DNA from: Aureococcus anophagefferens
Taxonomy: Eukaryota; Sar; Pelagophyceae; Pelagomonadales; Pelagomonadaceae
Reading direction: 5' to 3'
Assembly (NCBI RefSeq): GCF_000186865.1
Contig: NW_008705562.1
Coordinates: forward strand, 1,685,335 to 1,749,334
Length of the DNA: 64,000 bases
The first letter of the stretch is position 1, and every line of letters starts with the position of its first letter. Below are positions 33,234-42,482 of this stretch, piece by piece. The notes beneath the pieces were generated by a model that made no database searches, was not told the DNA's origin, and saw only the letters and a list, made by a program, of their open reading frames with translations. Both the position numbers and the translations under genes were made by a program.

Positions 33234-36200
33234 ATGCGCCGGTTTCTCGCGCTCTGGGCCGTCGTCGGCCTGGCGACGTGCGCCGGCCGCGAGAGCCTGG
33301 CGGCCCGCGCCGCTGCCGAGCGCGAGGCGCGCCACGCCGAGCGCGACGGCGCCACGCCGCGCGGCGCGCAGCACGGACACCAGGGCGACGCGAAGCGCGG
33401 TGGCGACGCGAAGCGCGGCGCGCAAGGCAAGAAGAAGCCCGCCAAGCAAGGTCGGAAGAAACGGGGAATAGGGCAGAAGGAGCGGGCCTACCGCGAAAAG
33501 AAGTGGGCGAAGCGGCAGCGCCAGCGCGACGCGGAACAGGGGGCGGCGCTGCAGCGCTTCGGCGCGCGCGTCGGCGACCTCGACGGCGCCGCGGCCGCCG
33601 CGATGCTCGCGGCGACGCAGGCGCCGCTGACCTGGGACGGCGACGTCTCGTCCTTCGAGCCGTCGGTCCGCGCGAACGCGACGACGCCGCCGGGGCGGCG
33701 CGTGCCCTTCTTCCTCAAGCTCGAGCCGACGGAGCCGCTCTGGGCGCTCGCGAAGCAGCGCCTGGGCCGCGGCGTCTGCGCCGCGGGCGGCGACGGCGGC
33801 GTCTCCGAGGACAAGTACCACGAGCAGCGCGGCGGCGGGTCGTCGGAGAGGCGCCCGGTCTCCGCGTGCGCGCTCGTCGGCGCGAAGGGCTCGGCGTCCG
33901 CGTTCCTGCACCCGGCGGCGCCGGCCTACGCGGCCTTCACCGTGCTCTCGGAGCCCGCGGCGCGCGCGCTGCGCGCGCTGCGGCGGACCGTCGACGACGG
34001 CAAGGTGCCCGGGCCCCTCGGCGCCGCGGCCGCCGCGTGGTTCCGGCCGGGCTGCGCGCACGACTTCCGCCGCGTCTGCGCGGGGAGCGACGCGTGCCGC
34101 CTCGGCGGCGCGTGCGGCCAGTTCTCGAACCCGACGGCGTACGCGCTCGCGGGCGGCCACGGCCGGTCCCTGCGGACGCTGCTCCGCCTCGCGCGCGACG
34201 ACGCCCTCGTGCTCGCGACGGCGCGGCGGACGCTCGCGGAGCTCGCCGTCGTCGGCGTCGCGGAGCAGGTCCTGGGCACCGCGTGCCTCGTCGCGGACCA
34301 CGTCGGCCTCGGCGACCTCGCGGCCAAGTGCTGTCGGGGCGGCGGCGGCGGCGCGTGCCCGCTCGACGACGTCGCGCCGCCCGACGCGGCCTTCGCGCCG
34401 CCGCTCCTCTCGCTGGCCGCGCGGGCCAACGGCATGGACCGCGCGCTCTACCGCGAGGGCCACGCGCGCTTCTCGGAACGCCTCGCCGACCGGTTCCCCG
34501 GAATCGCGCCCGCGCCGCTCGCGACGGCGGCGGTCTACGACGGCGACCTCGCCGACGCCTTGAACGGCACGGCGCCGCCGGGCCCGGCGCCGCCGCGCGT
34601 CGCCTGGGCCGCGGCGCGCATCGACGACGCGACCGGCGCGCCCGCGGACGCCGACGCGCTCGCCGTGAAGCCGCTGGGCGTCGTCGTCTTCGCCGCGGGG
34701 GCCCTCGCGACGAGGCGCGCGTTTCGCGCGGCCGAGTCGCTCCGGCGCGCGGCGCCGACGCTGCGGGGCGCGCCGCTCCACGCGACGCTCGTCACCGACG
34801 CGACGGGCCTCGCGGCGAGCGCCGACTTCTCGCGGTCCGGCGCCTTCGACCGCGCGGTCAACGCGTTCGGCAACTCCGCGGCGCTCGACGAGGCGCTCGA
34901 GGGCGGCCTCTCCGTGCACGCCGGCGGCCTGGAGAAGATGCTGGCGCTCCGGCGGGCCAAGCAGGCGGCGGTCCGCTTCGGCGTCGCGCTCTACGAGCGG
35001 GCCGTCGTCCTCGACGCGGACACGTTCGCGTGCGACGCCCGGGCCGTCGACGCCGTCGCCGCGGCGCTCGAGCGCGCGGACGTCGTCGTCGTCTCCGAGG
35101 CGCGGCTGCCCAAGTGCCCCCAGCAGATCGCCCGCGTCCTGGGCGTCGCGGACCTCCTCCCCGAGTACAACACGGGCGTGCTCGGGCTGTCGCGCGCGTC
35201 GCTGCCGCTCCTCGAGCGCTGGGACCACTGGCACGCGAAACTCCAGTGCAACGGCCAGGACCAGCCCGCGTTCCGCGCGGCGCTCACGGAGGCGGCGGCG
35301 GCGGGGCTCGCCGTCGCGGACCTCGACGACGACGCGACGCAGCGGCGCTTCTCCGAGCCGTCGGCGAAGCCCTACAACTGCCGCGCGCGCGACAGGCACG
35401 ACAACGAGACGCGCAAGGACAAACGGGGCCAGTGCGGCTCGCGGGTCTACGGGTCCTGCTCCATCATCCACGGCCACGACCTGAGCGGCGTGAGTTTGCG
35501 GGGCGTCGAAGCGCTCGCGCCGCGCCGGCCCGCCGTCGCCGTCTTCCTCCACATACCCAAGACCGCGGGCCATTCCGTGAAGGCCGGCGTGCTGCCCTGG
35601 CTGCGGAAGCGGCGCGGCGACGCCGGCGGGAAGGCGCGCTCCGCCGACGCGACGGCCGTCGGCGTCGCCCTGGCGGCGGCGCGGAGCGCGGACGCGGCGC
35701 CGTTCGTGACGCGGGGCGAGCGGCGGACGTACGACGCCGCGTGGTTCGAGAAGCGGAAGCCCCGACCCGGCGCGGTCTACGCGGGCGCCTTCGCCCACGG
35801 TCTCTGCGATGGCGTCGACGACTGCGCCTACTTCACGGTGCTGCGCGATCCCGTGGACCGCTTGATCTCGGAGCACAACTACTGCGTCGAGGTCGACTGG
35901 GTGGGAGACCAGACGTGCTCCGGCCCCGCGGGCGCGCGCGCGCTCCAGCGGCTCGCCGAGGAGAAGGGGTTCATGGCCTTTGCGAGGGCGCGCGGCAACG
36001 TGCTGCTCGCGCATTTGGCGGCGCCCGTGACGCTGGCGGACTTCGCGTTCCGCGACGACCCGTTCCCGTGGCACGCCCGCGACCCGGAGACGCGCGTCCC
36101 GCCGATCGAGGCGCGGCGGCGGCGCCTCGGGCCGCCGAACGCCGCGGACCTGGCGGCGGCCAAGGCGCTGCTGGCCCGGCGCTTCGCGGTCGTCGGGCTG

Positions 36201-36455
36201 ACGGAGCGCTTCGACGAGTCCATGCGCGCGTTCGCGGAGGTGTTGGCGGGCGCGCCGCTGCCGGCGTCCGTGCTCGCGGCCGACAAGGCGTCCTCCCACA
36301 CGCGGCACGCGGACGACGACCGCTTCGTGAGCCGCGCGGACCTGTCGAAGGACGACGAAAACAAGCTCGCCTCGCTCCTCGCGTTCGACCTCGAGCTCTA
36401 CGCCTTCGCGAAGGCGCGCTTCGAAGCGAGGTACGGGAACGGGACGACGAGTTAA
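33234..36455 (+). CDS. Multidomain Golgi enzyme: glycosyltransferase flanked by sulfotransferase-like domains
   Basis: 1073 residues from the ATG at 33234 (the GTG just before it is not needed). A signal anchor (MRRFLALWAVVGLATCAG) is followed by a very basic Lys/Arg stem. Residues about 140-420 resemble a decayed sulfotransferase (YAAFTVLSEPAARALRALRR, then AELAVVGVAEQVLG), lacking a clear PAPS loop. Residues about 480-710 look like a GT-A glycosyltransferase: VALYERAVVLDADTFACDAR with a DxD, then EYNTGVLGLSRASLPLLERW and NGQDQPAFRAAL. The C-terminal third is an intact sulfotransferase: VAVFLHIPKTAGHSVKAGVL, YFTVLRDPVDRLISEHNYC and RFAVVGLTERFDESMRAF. One polypeptide could thus add a sugar and a sulfate to extracellular glycans. 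Domain functions are established for the families; the coupling is inference. Confidence 0.8.
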   Translation: MRRFLALWAVVGLATCAGRESLAARAAAEREARHAERDGATPRGAQHGHQGDAKRGGDAKRGAQGKKKPAKQGRKKRGIGQKERAYREKKWAKRQRQRDAEQGAALQRFGARVGDLDGAAAAAMLAATQAPLTWDGDVSSFEPSVRANATTPPGRRVPFFLKLEPTEPLWALAKQRLGRGVCAAGGDGGVSEDKYHEQRGGGSSERRPVSACALVGAKGSASAFLHPAAPAYAAFTVLSEPAARALRALRRTVDDGKVPGPLGAAAAAWFRPGCAHDFRRVCAGSDACRLGGACGQFSNPTAYALAGGHGRSLRTLLRLARDDALVLATARRTLAELAVVGVAEQVLGTACLVADHVGLGDLAAKCCRGGGGGACPLDDVAPPDAAFAPPLLSLAARANGMDRALYREGHARFSERLADRFPGIAPAPLATAAVYDGDLADALNGTAPPGPAPPRVAWAAARIDDATGAPADADALAVKPLGVVVFAAGALATRRAFRAAESLRRAAPTLRGAPLHATLVTDATGLAASADFSRSGAFDRAVNAFGNSAALDEALEGGLSVHAGGLEKMLALRRAKQAAVRFGVALYERAVVLDADTFACDARAVDAVAAALERADVVVVSEARLPKCPQQIARVLGVADLLPEYNTGVLGLSRASLPLLERWDHWHAKLQCNGQDQPAFRAALTEAAAAGLAVADLDDDATQRRFSEPSAKPYNCRARDRHDNETRKDKRGQCGSRVYGSCSIIHGHDLSGVSLRGVEALAPRRPAVAVFLHIPKTAGHSVKAGVLPWLRKRRGDAGGKARSADATAVGVALAAARSADAAPFVTRGERRTYDAAWFEKRKPRPGAVYAGAFAHGLCDGVDDCAYFTVLRDPVDRLISEHNYCVEVDWVGDQTCSGPAGARALQRLAEEKGFMAFARARGNVLLAHLAAPVTLADFAFRDDPFPWHARDPETRVPPIEARRRRLGPPNAADLAAAKALLARRFAVVGLTERFDESMRAFAEVLAGAPLPASVLAADKASSHTRHADDDRFVSRADLSKDDENKLASLLAFDLELYAFAKARFEARYGNGTTS

Positions 36456-36457
36456 TT

Positions 36458-36546
36458 AGCTTACGCGGCGGGCACGGCGCAGTCGTCGCACTCCGAGCTA
36501 AGACGCCGGAGCTTACGCGGCGGGCACGGCGCAGTCGTCGCACTCC
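36458..36546. repeat. Exact 37-bp direct repeat duplicating the 3' end of the thioredoxin gene
   Basis: AGCTTACGCGGCGGGCACGG and the following 17 bases occur at 36458-36494 and again at 36510-36546, period 52. The second copy encodes the C terminus ECDDCAVPAA and stop of the minus-strand gene. The first is a spare copy of stop plus tail just downstream, in the gap before the convergent enzyme gene's stop. Confidence 0.95.
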
Positions 36547-37526
36547 TCCTTCGCCTTCGCCCCCTTGGGCGCCGCCGCGCCGTCCGGCACTTTGACGGCC
36601 GCGGCCGCGGACGCGGCCGCCGCGGCCGCGGGCGCCGGCTCGAGGGCGGCGCTCAGCGCGGCGAGGGTCTGGAGGCCGCTGAGCTCCGCCGGCGGCGCGC
36701 CCGCGCCGCGGGGGATGACCCACGTCGGGTACGCGGCGACGTCGGCCTTCGCGCATCGGCCGGGGTCGCCGCCCTTGCCGCGCGGGTCGCACTCGACGCT
36801 CGGCACGGCGCTCCAGGCCGCCTTCCCGAAGAGCTGGCGCTGCTTGTCGCAGTAGGGGCACCAGTAGGTGCCGTAGAAGACCGCGCCCGCGGCCTTCAGT
36901 CTGGAAGCGACGGCGACGGCCTCCTTCGACGACGCGCCGTCGACGGGCGGCGGCGCGACGGAGCCGGGCTTCGGCGCCGGCTTGGCCGCCTCCTTCCGCA
37001 GGCCGGCGATGACCTCGAGCTGCTCGAGGCTCCGCACGCCCGTGTAGAGCTTCCCGTCGGGCGTCGCCCACGTCGGGTACGCGCGGATCTTCGCGGCCGC
37101 GCAGAGCGCGGGGGTGCCGTTCAGGCCGTCGGCGTCGCACTCGACGTAGTTGACGAGCTGCGCCGCCTCCCGGCCCAGGAGCTGGCGCTGCTCGTCGCAG
37201 AAGCGGCACCAGTACGCGCCGTAGAACTCGACGCCGAGCGCCTTGAGCCGCTCGGCGACGCGCCGCGCGCGCGCGGTCGAGCTCTGGGTCACGGGCGGCG
37301 GCTCCAGCGCCGTCGCGACGCAGCCGAAGGAGTTGCACTTGACGTTGGGCGGCATGGGCGGCGCGGCGCGGGCTGTTGCAGTCGTCGTGAGCGTCGTCGC
37401 CGCCGCCGCGCCGCTTAGGAAGGCGCGCCTTTGGAGCGCGCGCTGGTGTTGTGGCGCGAGCGCGACTGCAGACGGCTGGTGTTGTGGCGCGAGCGCGACG
37501 GCAGACGCGAAGAGCAAGACGCGCAT
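36513..37526 (-). CDS. Thylakoid-lumen tandem thioredoxin-like protein (VKOR-associated type)
   Basis: 337 residues from the ATG at 37526. The tripartite leader has a signal peptide (MRVLLFASAVALAP), a transit part containing an 11-residue tandem repeat (SAVALAPQHQ twice, 33-bp unit), and a twin-arginine lumen signal (RRAFLSGAAAATTL), which implies Tat import into the thylakoid lumen. Two thioredoxin-like domains follow: VEFYGAYWCRFCDEQRQLLG and VFYGTYWCPYCDKQRQLFGK. Each has a CxxC (CRFC, CPYC), a downstream Cys pair in a VECD-x-G-x8-C loop, and a YPTW cis-proline-like segment. This matches the domain fused to VKOR (plant LTO1), which forms disulfides in lumenal proteins. Here two such domains are in tandem without VKOR helices. 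The Cys-rich end ECDDC is notable. Confidence 0.85.
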   Translation of the reverse strand: MRVLLFASAVALAPQHQPSAVALAPQHQRALQRRAFLSGAAAATTLTTTATARAAPPMPPNVKCNSFGCVATALEPPPVTQSSTARARRVAERLKALGVEFYGAYWCRFCDEQRQLLGREAAQLVNYVECDADGLNGTPALCAAAKIRAYPTWATPDGKLYTGVRSLEQLEVIAGLRKEAAKPAPKPGSVAPPPVDGASSKEAVAVASRLKAAGAVFYGTYWCPYCDKQRQLFGKAAWSAVPSVECDPRGKGGDPGRCAKADVAAYPTWVIPRGAGAPPAELSGLQTLAALSAALEPAPAAAAAASAAAAVKVPDGAAAPKGAKAKEECDDCAVPAA

Positions 37527-37737
37527 GGCGCACGACGCTGAGGAGCTGGGTGACGACGGCGGCGGCGGCTTTTGTGCAAGGTCTTGCGCGGCGCCGTCTC
37601 GCCACAGCTCCTCCCCGGAGGTCCGGTCGCCCGAGGCGCCGCCGCACGGCCGCCGCGCGCGAGCCGTCGCCGTCGCCGCCGCCCGAGCGGCCGACGCGAC
37701 CACCGCCTCCGTCGCCGTCGCGCGCCGCCACTCAACC

Positions 37738-40062
37738 ATGGCGTCGACGACGATGAGCTCGAAGATCAGCTTCCACGCGGCGAACGTGGGCAAGACCCGG
37801 CCGGCCCTCGAGGCGCTCGTGGCGCGGTCCGGCGTCGCGTCGGAGAAGGCCGTGGCCCTGTCGCGGCGCGTGCGCGAGCTCGACGACCGGCGGACGCGGC
37901 TCGCGGCGGCGATCCAGGCGACGTCCGACGTGCTGTCGCTGCGGAGCTGCGTGTCCGGCGTCGCGGACGCCATCGCCGTCGACGACCTCGAGCGGGCGAC
38001 GGAGTTCGTCGGCCGCTTCCGGCGCATCGAGGCCGCGGCGGAGGCCGGCGGCGAGGCCTACGACAACGAGCTCGCGCAGATGCGCGAGTCCACCGCGCGC
38101 GTCGAGGAGGTCGCGCGCGCGCGCTACTTCGAGGCCTGCGTCGCGCGCGACGACGAGGCGCTGGAGCGGTGGCTGCCGCTCGTGAAGCGGTTGGGTTTGG
38201 TGGACGCGGCCTGCGGCCAGGCCTTCCTCGAGCACTTCCGCCACCTGCTGCGCGGCGCCGTGCGCGACGTCGTGGCCGACGCCGAGTGCGCCGAGAAGCC
38301 GCTGCTCGCGCTGCAAAAGGTCATCAACGCCGTCGCGGGCGTCGTCACGCGGCGCCTGACGCACGGCGCCGTCGCGCTCGAGAGCGAGCGCTGCGGGCCC
38401 AAGGGTTTGTTATTAGCCCACGACGCCTGCGAGGCCGCGGCCCTCGCCGTCGTCGCGAAATTCGCCGCGGAGTCGGGCGTCGCCGCGCTGGCGGCCGAGG
38501 CGCGGCGCGACGACCGGTGGCCCGCCGCGGAGTCCGCGCGGCCCGTCGGCCTCGACGATCTCGACGGCCTGCTCGAGGACGTCGCGACGGCGCTCCAGCG
38601 CCTCGAGACCTGGCGGCGCTTCGCGGCGCACTACGCGCGGGCGACGCTCGGCGAGCCGGACGTGCTCGAGACGCTGGAGAAGAACCGGCTCGCGGACGCG
38701 GCCGCGGAGCTCGGCGGCTGGTACGCGACCCTCGAGAACCGGCTCTGCCTCGTGGCGCTGCGGACGGCGGAGCGGCTCGACGCGACGGCGGACGTCGCGG
38801 GCGCGCTGCGCAGCGGCGACGCGCCGTCCGACGCGCCCGTGTCGACGGCGGCCGACGACGGCTTCTGGGCCGCGCGGCGGTCGGCGGCGCGCGCGCTCGG
38901 CAGCGGCCACGCGGGCGCGGCGTTGGAGGTTTTGACCTTCGTCGCCGAGCACCTCGGGTCCGTGACGCAGCACGGCCTGTCGACGCGGGCCTTCGACGCG
39001 TGCGGCCGCGCGGAGGCGCTGTTGAGGGCGGAGCTCGGCTTCGGCGGGTTGCTCGAGGCGTCGACGGCCGACGAGACCGTCGAGGCGCTGCGGGCCGGGC
39101 TGGAGCGGCGCGCGGAGGAGGTCGCGGCGAAGACGCTGGGGTTGGCCGCGCGCGCGCAGGGCGCGCTCGAGGGCGCGGAGGTCGTCGCCGCGGCGAATTC
39201 CGCTTTGGGCGCGTCGTCGCCCGAGGACCGCGCGCGCGACCTCGACATGGCGCTCCTCGAGGCCCAGGTCGCGCTCAACACGCTGGACCTCGCGGCGTCG
39301 ACGCACCTCCCGCGCTTCCGGCTCCACGTCGACGACGAGGTCGCGGCGAGTTACGGCTCGGACGCGTCGAAGCCCGAGGTCGCGGCGCTCCTCGGCGCGG
39401 CCGCGGCGCTCGGCGACGGGCCCGGCGCCACGCTCCCGAGCGTCGGCGCCAAGTTCGCCGGCGCGCTCGAGGCCGCGCGCGGCGCGCTCGTGAGCTCGGC
39501 GCTCGCGCGCGACCTCGAGGCCGCCGTCGCCGACGCCGCGGGCCTCAACGCGCGCGCGCGCTTCGCCGTCGGCGCCGGCGGCGCGCCGCACCGCTACGCC
39601 GCCGACGAGCAGCTCTTCGAGGCGCTCGACGCCGTCGACGACTTCGGGGACCGCGTCGGCCGCGCGGCCGCGGCCGCCGCCGCGCGCGCGACGGCCGCGC
39701 TCGGCCCGGCGAACAAGACGCGCGTCGCGGGCCTCCTCGCGGAGGTCGCGGCCGACGCGCTCCTCGACGACCTCCAGGACAAGGCCGCGGCGGCCCGGGT
39801 GACGGCGCTCGGGGCGCTCCAGCTCGACCGCGACGTCCGCGCGCTCCGCGGCGCGCTCGCCGCGGCCTTCGCGCCGGGCGACGCGCGGCCCGACGCGGCG
39901 CTCAACGCCGCCGTGCGCGAGGGCCTCGGCGTCGCGTCGCACGCGGCGACGCTCCTGGGCCTCGAGGACCCGAAGGAGGCCGCGGACGTCGTCTCCAAGT
40001 TCGTCATGCCCGAGGACCTCCCGCCGATCCTCGCGCTGCGCTGGGGCGACGCGTCGCCGTAA
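37738..40062 (+). CDS. COG4: Conserved oligomeric Golgi complex subunit 4 (COG4)
   Basis: 774 residues in one exon from the ATG at 37738. The COG complex tethers vesicles for retrograde traffic within the Golgi. The N-terminal helix (RRVRELDDRRTRLAAAIQAT) and the LERATEFVGRFRRIE segment match the COG4 N-terminal coil region that binds COG1/COG2. The family signature near the C terminus, ALGALQLDRDVRALRGAL, is very close to the human 'LGALQLDKDVR' stretch, and is followed by LGLEDPKEAADVV and a final LPPILALRW. Length agrees with the roughly 780 residues of animal COG4. Start codons of COG4 and the divergent thioredoxin gene are 211 bp apart. Confidence 0.9.
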   Translation: MASTTMSSKISFHAANVGKTRPALEALVARSGVASEKAVALSRRVRELDDRRTRLAAAIQATSDVLSLRSCVSGVADAIAVDDLERATEFVGRFRRIEAAAEAGGEAYDNELAQMRESTARVEEVARARYFEACVARDDEALERWLPLVKRLGLVDAACGQAFLEHFRHLLRGAVRDVVADAECAEKPLLALQKVINAVAGVVTRRLTHGAVALESERCGPKGLLLAHDACEAAALAVVAKFAAESGVAALAAEARRDDRWPAAESARPVGLDDLDGLLEDVATALQRLETWRRFAAHYARATLGEPDVLETLEKNRLADAAAELGGWYATLENRLCLVALRTAERLDATADVAGALRSGDAPSDAPVSTAADDGFWAARRSAARALGSGHAGAALEVLTFVAEHLGSVTQHGLSTRAFDACGRAEALLRAELGFGGLLEASTADETVEALRAGLERRAEEVAAKTLGLAARAQGALEGAEVVAAANSALGASSPEDRARDLDMALLEAQVALNTLDLAASTHLPRFRLHVDDEVAASYGSDASKPEVAALLGAAAALGDGPGATLPSVGAKFAGALEAARGALVSSALARDLEAAVADAAGLNARARFAVGAGGAPHRYAADEQLFEALDAVDDFGDRVGRAAAAAAARATAALGPANKTRVAGLLAEVAADALLDDLQDKAAAARVTALGALQLDRDVRALRGALAAAFAPGDARPDAALNAAVREGLGVASHAATLLGLEDPKEAADVVSKFVMPEDLPPILALRWGDASP

Positions 40063-40139
40063 CACAGACCCGGGGTTACCCGGCTCGGGTCGCCGAGGTA
40101 CCCCGCGAACCCTCGTCGGCGTCCGAGTTAGCCGGGATT

Positions 40140-41090
40140 CTAGGGCGCGGCGGCCGCCTGGCGGCTGCGCTTGTGCTGGAGGACGAGCTGGGAGCGGAGC
40201 GCGGGGAGCACGAGGCGGCTCTTGGGCACGCGCCCGCGGCCGAGCGACGACCACGTCGCCGCGGCGGCGACGTTGTGCTCGCCGCCGAACGCGCGCGCGG
40301 CCGCGGCGGGCCGCGCCGTCGCCTTGGCGGCGACGCGGTTCTCCGAGAGCTTGCGCCGCCGCTGGCGGGGCGTCGCCGTCGTCGCGCGGCGCGGCGACCC
40401 CTTGGGCGGCCGCGGCCGGTCCATGGCCGCGCGGTCCCGCGGCGACGCCGTCGTCCGCGGCCGCTCGACGTCGAGCGTCGCGATCGCCGACCCGCGCGCG
40501 GACTCGGGCCGCCGCGCCTCGAAGCCCCTGGCGTACGCGACCACGCTCTCGGACACGGGCCCCGCGTCCGGCGCGAGGGTCGCGCAGAGGGCCGGCGCCA
40601 CGGCCGCCGCGGCGTCGACGGCCGCGGCCTCGTCCGCCGTCGCCGCGCGGCGGCCCTCGCCCGTCTCGACCCAGAGCACGGGGACGACGGTGCCCAGCGC
40701 CTCGGGCGCCGCCGCGCGGCCGCCGACGGTGGACATGAAGTCCTCCTCGAAGGGCCGCGCGCCGCGCGCGACGAAGGACAGGCCCACGCAGCGGAACCGC
40801 CCCTTCCTGAGCCGGAGCCGCAGCGACACGTCGGGCGCGGCCGCGTCGCCCCGGACCCGGAGCCCCGCGGTGTAGCCCTGGCCCCTCACGTCCAGGTCGA
40901 ACTCGACGCTCCGCTGCGTGTCGTCGCCGACGAACTTCTGCACGCTCTCGCGGAGCAGGGCCGCGTGCTCGTAGTACTGGGCCGCGAAGGCGCTCGGCAC
41001 GCCGCCGACGACGGCGAGGCCCTCGAAGCGCGCGCCCGAGCTCTCGTCGAGCAGGGCCCGGCCGCCCACGCGCAGCACGTCCGGATCCAT
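40140..41090 (-). CDS. Hypothetical protein with basic tail
   Basis: 316 residues from the ATG at 41090 (MDPDVLRVGGRALLDESSGA). An upstream GTG at 41138 begins GTGAGT and looks more like a splice donor than a start. The first 160 residues look folded: FEGLAVVGGVPSAFAAQYYE, RESVQKFVGDDTQRSVEFDL and VSLRLRLRKGRFRCVGLSFV, with a WVETGEGRR segment. The second half is Ala/Arg/Pro-rich, with RPRPPKGSPRRATTATPRQR-type basic motifs that suit nucleic-acid or microtubule binding. I do not recognise a family. Third-position GC bias supports real coding. Confidence 0.6.
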   Translation of the reverse strand: MDPDVLRVGGRALLDESSGARFEGLAVVGGVPSAFAAQYYEHAALLRESVQKFVGDDTQRSVEFDLDVRGQGYTAGLRVRGDAAAPDVSLRLRLRKGRFRCVGLSFVARGARPFEEDFMSTVGGRAAAPEALGTVVPVLWVETGEGRRAATADEAAAVDAAAAVAPALCATLAPDAGPVSESVVAYARGFEARRPESARGSAIATLDVERPRTTASPRDRAAMDRPRPPKGSPRRATTATPRQRRRKLSENRVAAKATARPAAAARAFGGEHNVAAAATWSSLGRGRVPKSRLVLPALRSQLVLQHKRSRQAAAAP

Positions 41091-41326
41091 CCCGCCCCCG
41101 GGATGTCGAGCGGCGTCGGGGGCGTCGTCGATACTCACGTAGCCACGCGAGCTTGAGAATGCAGCCCCTTGGCGGAGCTCTCCCAGATACGCCCGATAAC
41201 TGACTTCAATATTTACCTTTTTGGCAGCCCGTGCATTCTCGCGCGAGACGACCGTCGATTGAAGCCAGTCGCCGGGGCCTCCGGCGCGTGCCCGCTCGCG
41301 CCGACCGACCGATCGCGAGCAAGACG

Positions 41327-42322
41327 ATGCCGATGCCGACGCGCGCGGCGTGGCGGTCCGTCCTTTGGGACGTCGCCGCGACCCTCAGCGTCCCCCTGGG
41401 CATCAAGCTCGCCATGGAGTCGACGGAGTACCAGTTCTTCGCGTCGGGCGTCAACCACATGTGCGTCTGGTGCCGCTGGGGCAGCCTGGGCAACTCGGAC
41501 TGCTACGCGAACTGGACGGCCCTCTGGCGCGACATCCGCGCGGCGGGCCCCGTGGACGACTTCGCGTTCTTCGTCGGCGGCACGACGGTCGTGCACCTGG
41601 GCGTCTTCTGGACCTACTGCCTCGCGCTGAGCGTGCTGGACCTCTGGGGCCCGGCCTGGGTCGTGAAATACAAGGTCCAGGAGAAGCACGCGGCGACGCC
41701 GCTGTCGCCGCGGAAGTGGTGGAAGGGCGTGCGCCGCGTGCTCTTCAACAACATCGTCGTGACGATCCCGCTCACGGCGCTGGCCTACGGCCGCTTCGAG
41801 GGCCGCCTGGACATGCCCCTGCCGTCGCTGTCGTCCGCGCTGCTCCAGATGACGGCGTTCGTCTTCGTCGAGGAAATTTTGTTCTACTACAGCCACCGGC
41901 TCCTCCACCACCCCAGGCTCTACCCCCACATCCACAAGATCCACCACCAGTTCACGCACCCCGTGGGCTTCGTGGCGCTCTACGCGCACCCGCTCGAGCA
42001 CGCGCTCTCGAACCTGCTCCCGGCCGTCGCGGGCGCGCTCGTCATCAAGTCCCACTGCTTCCTCTTCTGGGTCTGGATCACGCTGGGCATCTGCTCCACG
42101 GTCAACACGCACTGCGGCTACCACTTCCCGTGCTTCATCTCGCCGCGCGCGCACGACTTCCACCACGAAAAGTTCACCGAGGTCTACGGCGTCATGGGCT
42201 GGCTCGACACGCTCCACGGCACGAACGCGGAGTTCGTCGCGTCCGAGTCCGCGAAGCACTACAAGGTCTACTACACGCTGCGGCCGCCCTGGGTCGACGC
42301 GAAGCAGGGGAAGGCGGCGTAA
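41327..42322 (+). CDS. Fatty acid hydroxylase/sterol desaturase superfamily enzyme
   Basis: 331 residues from the ATG at 41327 (MPMPTRAAWRSVLWDVAATL). It is a di-iron membrane oxygenase with the superfamily's histidine boxes: HRLLHH, HKIHHQFTHP, HCGYHF and HDFHHEKF, in the usual order. At least four membrane helices surround them. The F-x-EE-x-x-F-Y-Y-SHRLLHH context and the 'YAHPLEH' element resemble C-4 sterol methyl oxidases and related FAXDC2-type proteins. Enzymes of this family use O2 and NAD(P)H-derived electrons to hydroxylate sterol methyl groups or fatty acyl chains in the ER. Whether the substrate is a sterol or a fatty acid cannot be told from the sequence. Confidence 0.88.
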   Translation: MPMPTRAAWRSVLWDVAATLSVPLGIKLAMESTEYQFFASGVNHMCVWCRWGSLGNSDCYANWTALWRDIRAAGPVDDFAFFVGGTTVVHLGVFWTYCLALSVLDLWGPAWVVKYKVQEKHAATPLSPRKWWKGVRRVLFNNIVVTIPLTALAYGRFEGRLDMPLPSLSSALLQMTAFVFVEEILFYYSHRLLHHPRLYPHIHKIHHQFTHPVGFVALYAHPLEHALSNLLPAVAGALVIKSHCFLFWVWITLGICSTVNTHCGYHFPCFISPRAHDFHHEKFTEVYGVMGWLDTLHGTNAEFVASESAKHYKVYYTLRPPWVDAKQGKAA

Positions 42323-42482
42323 TTAAAGCGCTTCAAGTATACATAAACATAGCTTCAATGAAGTGCTTCAACATTTTTAGCCCCGACGTTTATAGCGGCC
42401 GGCGCGCTTCGAGACAGGCTGCGCGCGCACGGCGGCCGCGCGGCGCGGCGTTCGACCGTCGACGCGCGCCGCTGCAGCGACC

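Noticed and set aside
41100..41138. Start of the 40140-41090 gene at 41138
   Set aside because: The codon is GTG within GTGAGT; the first ATG is at 41090.
37572..41156. 1194-codon plus-strand frame over COG4
   Set aside because: Alternate frame of the COG4 gene, Arg/Ala-rich, without family motifs. It runs through COG4 and the next gene's antisense strand.
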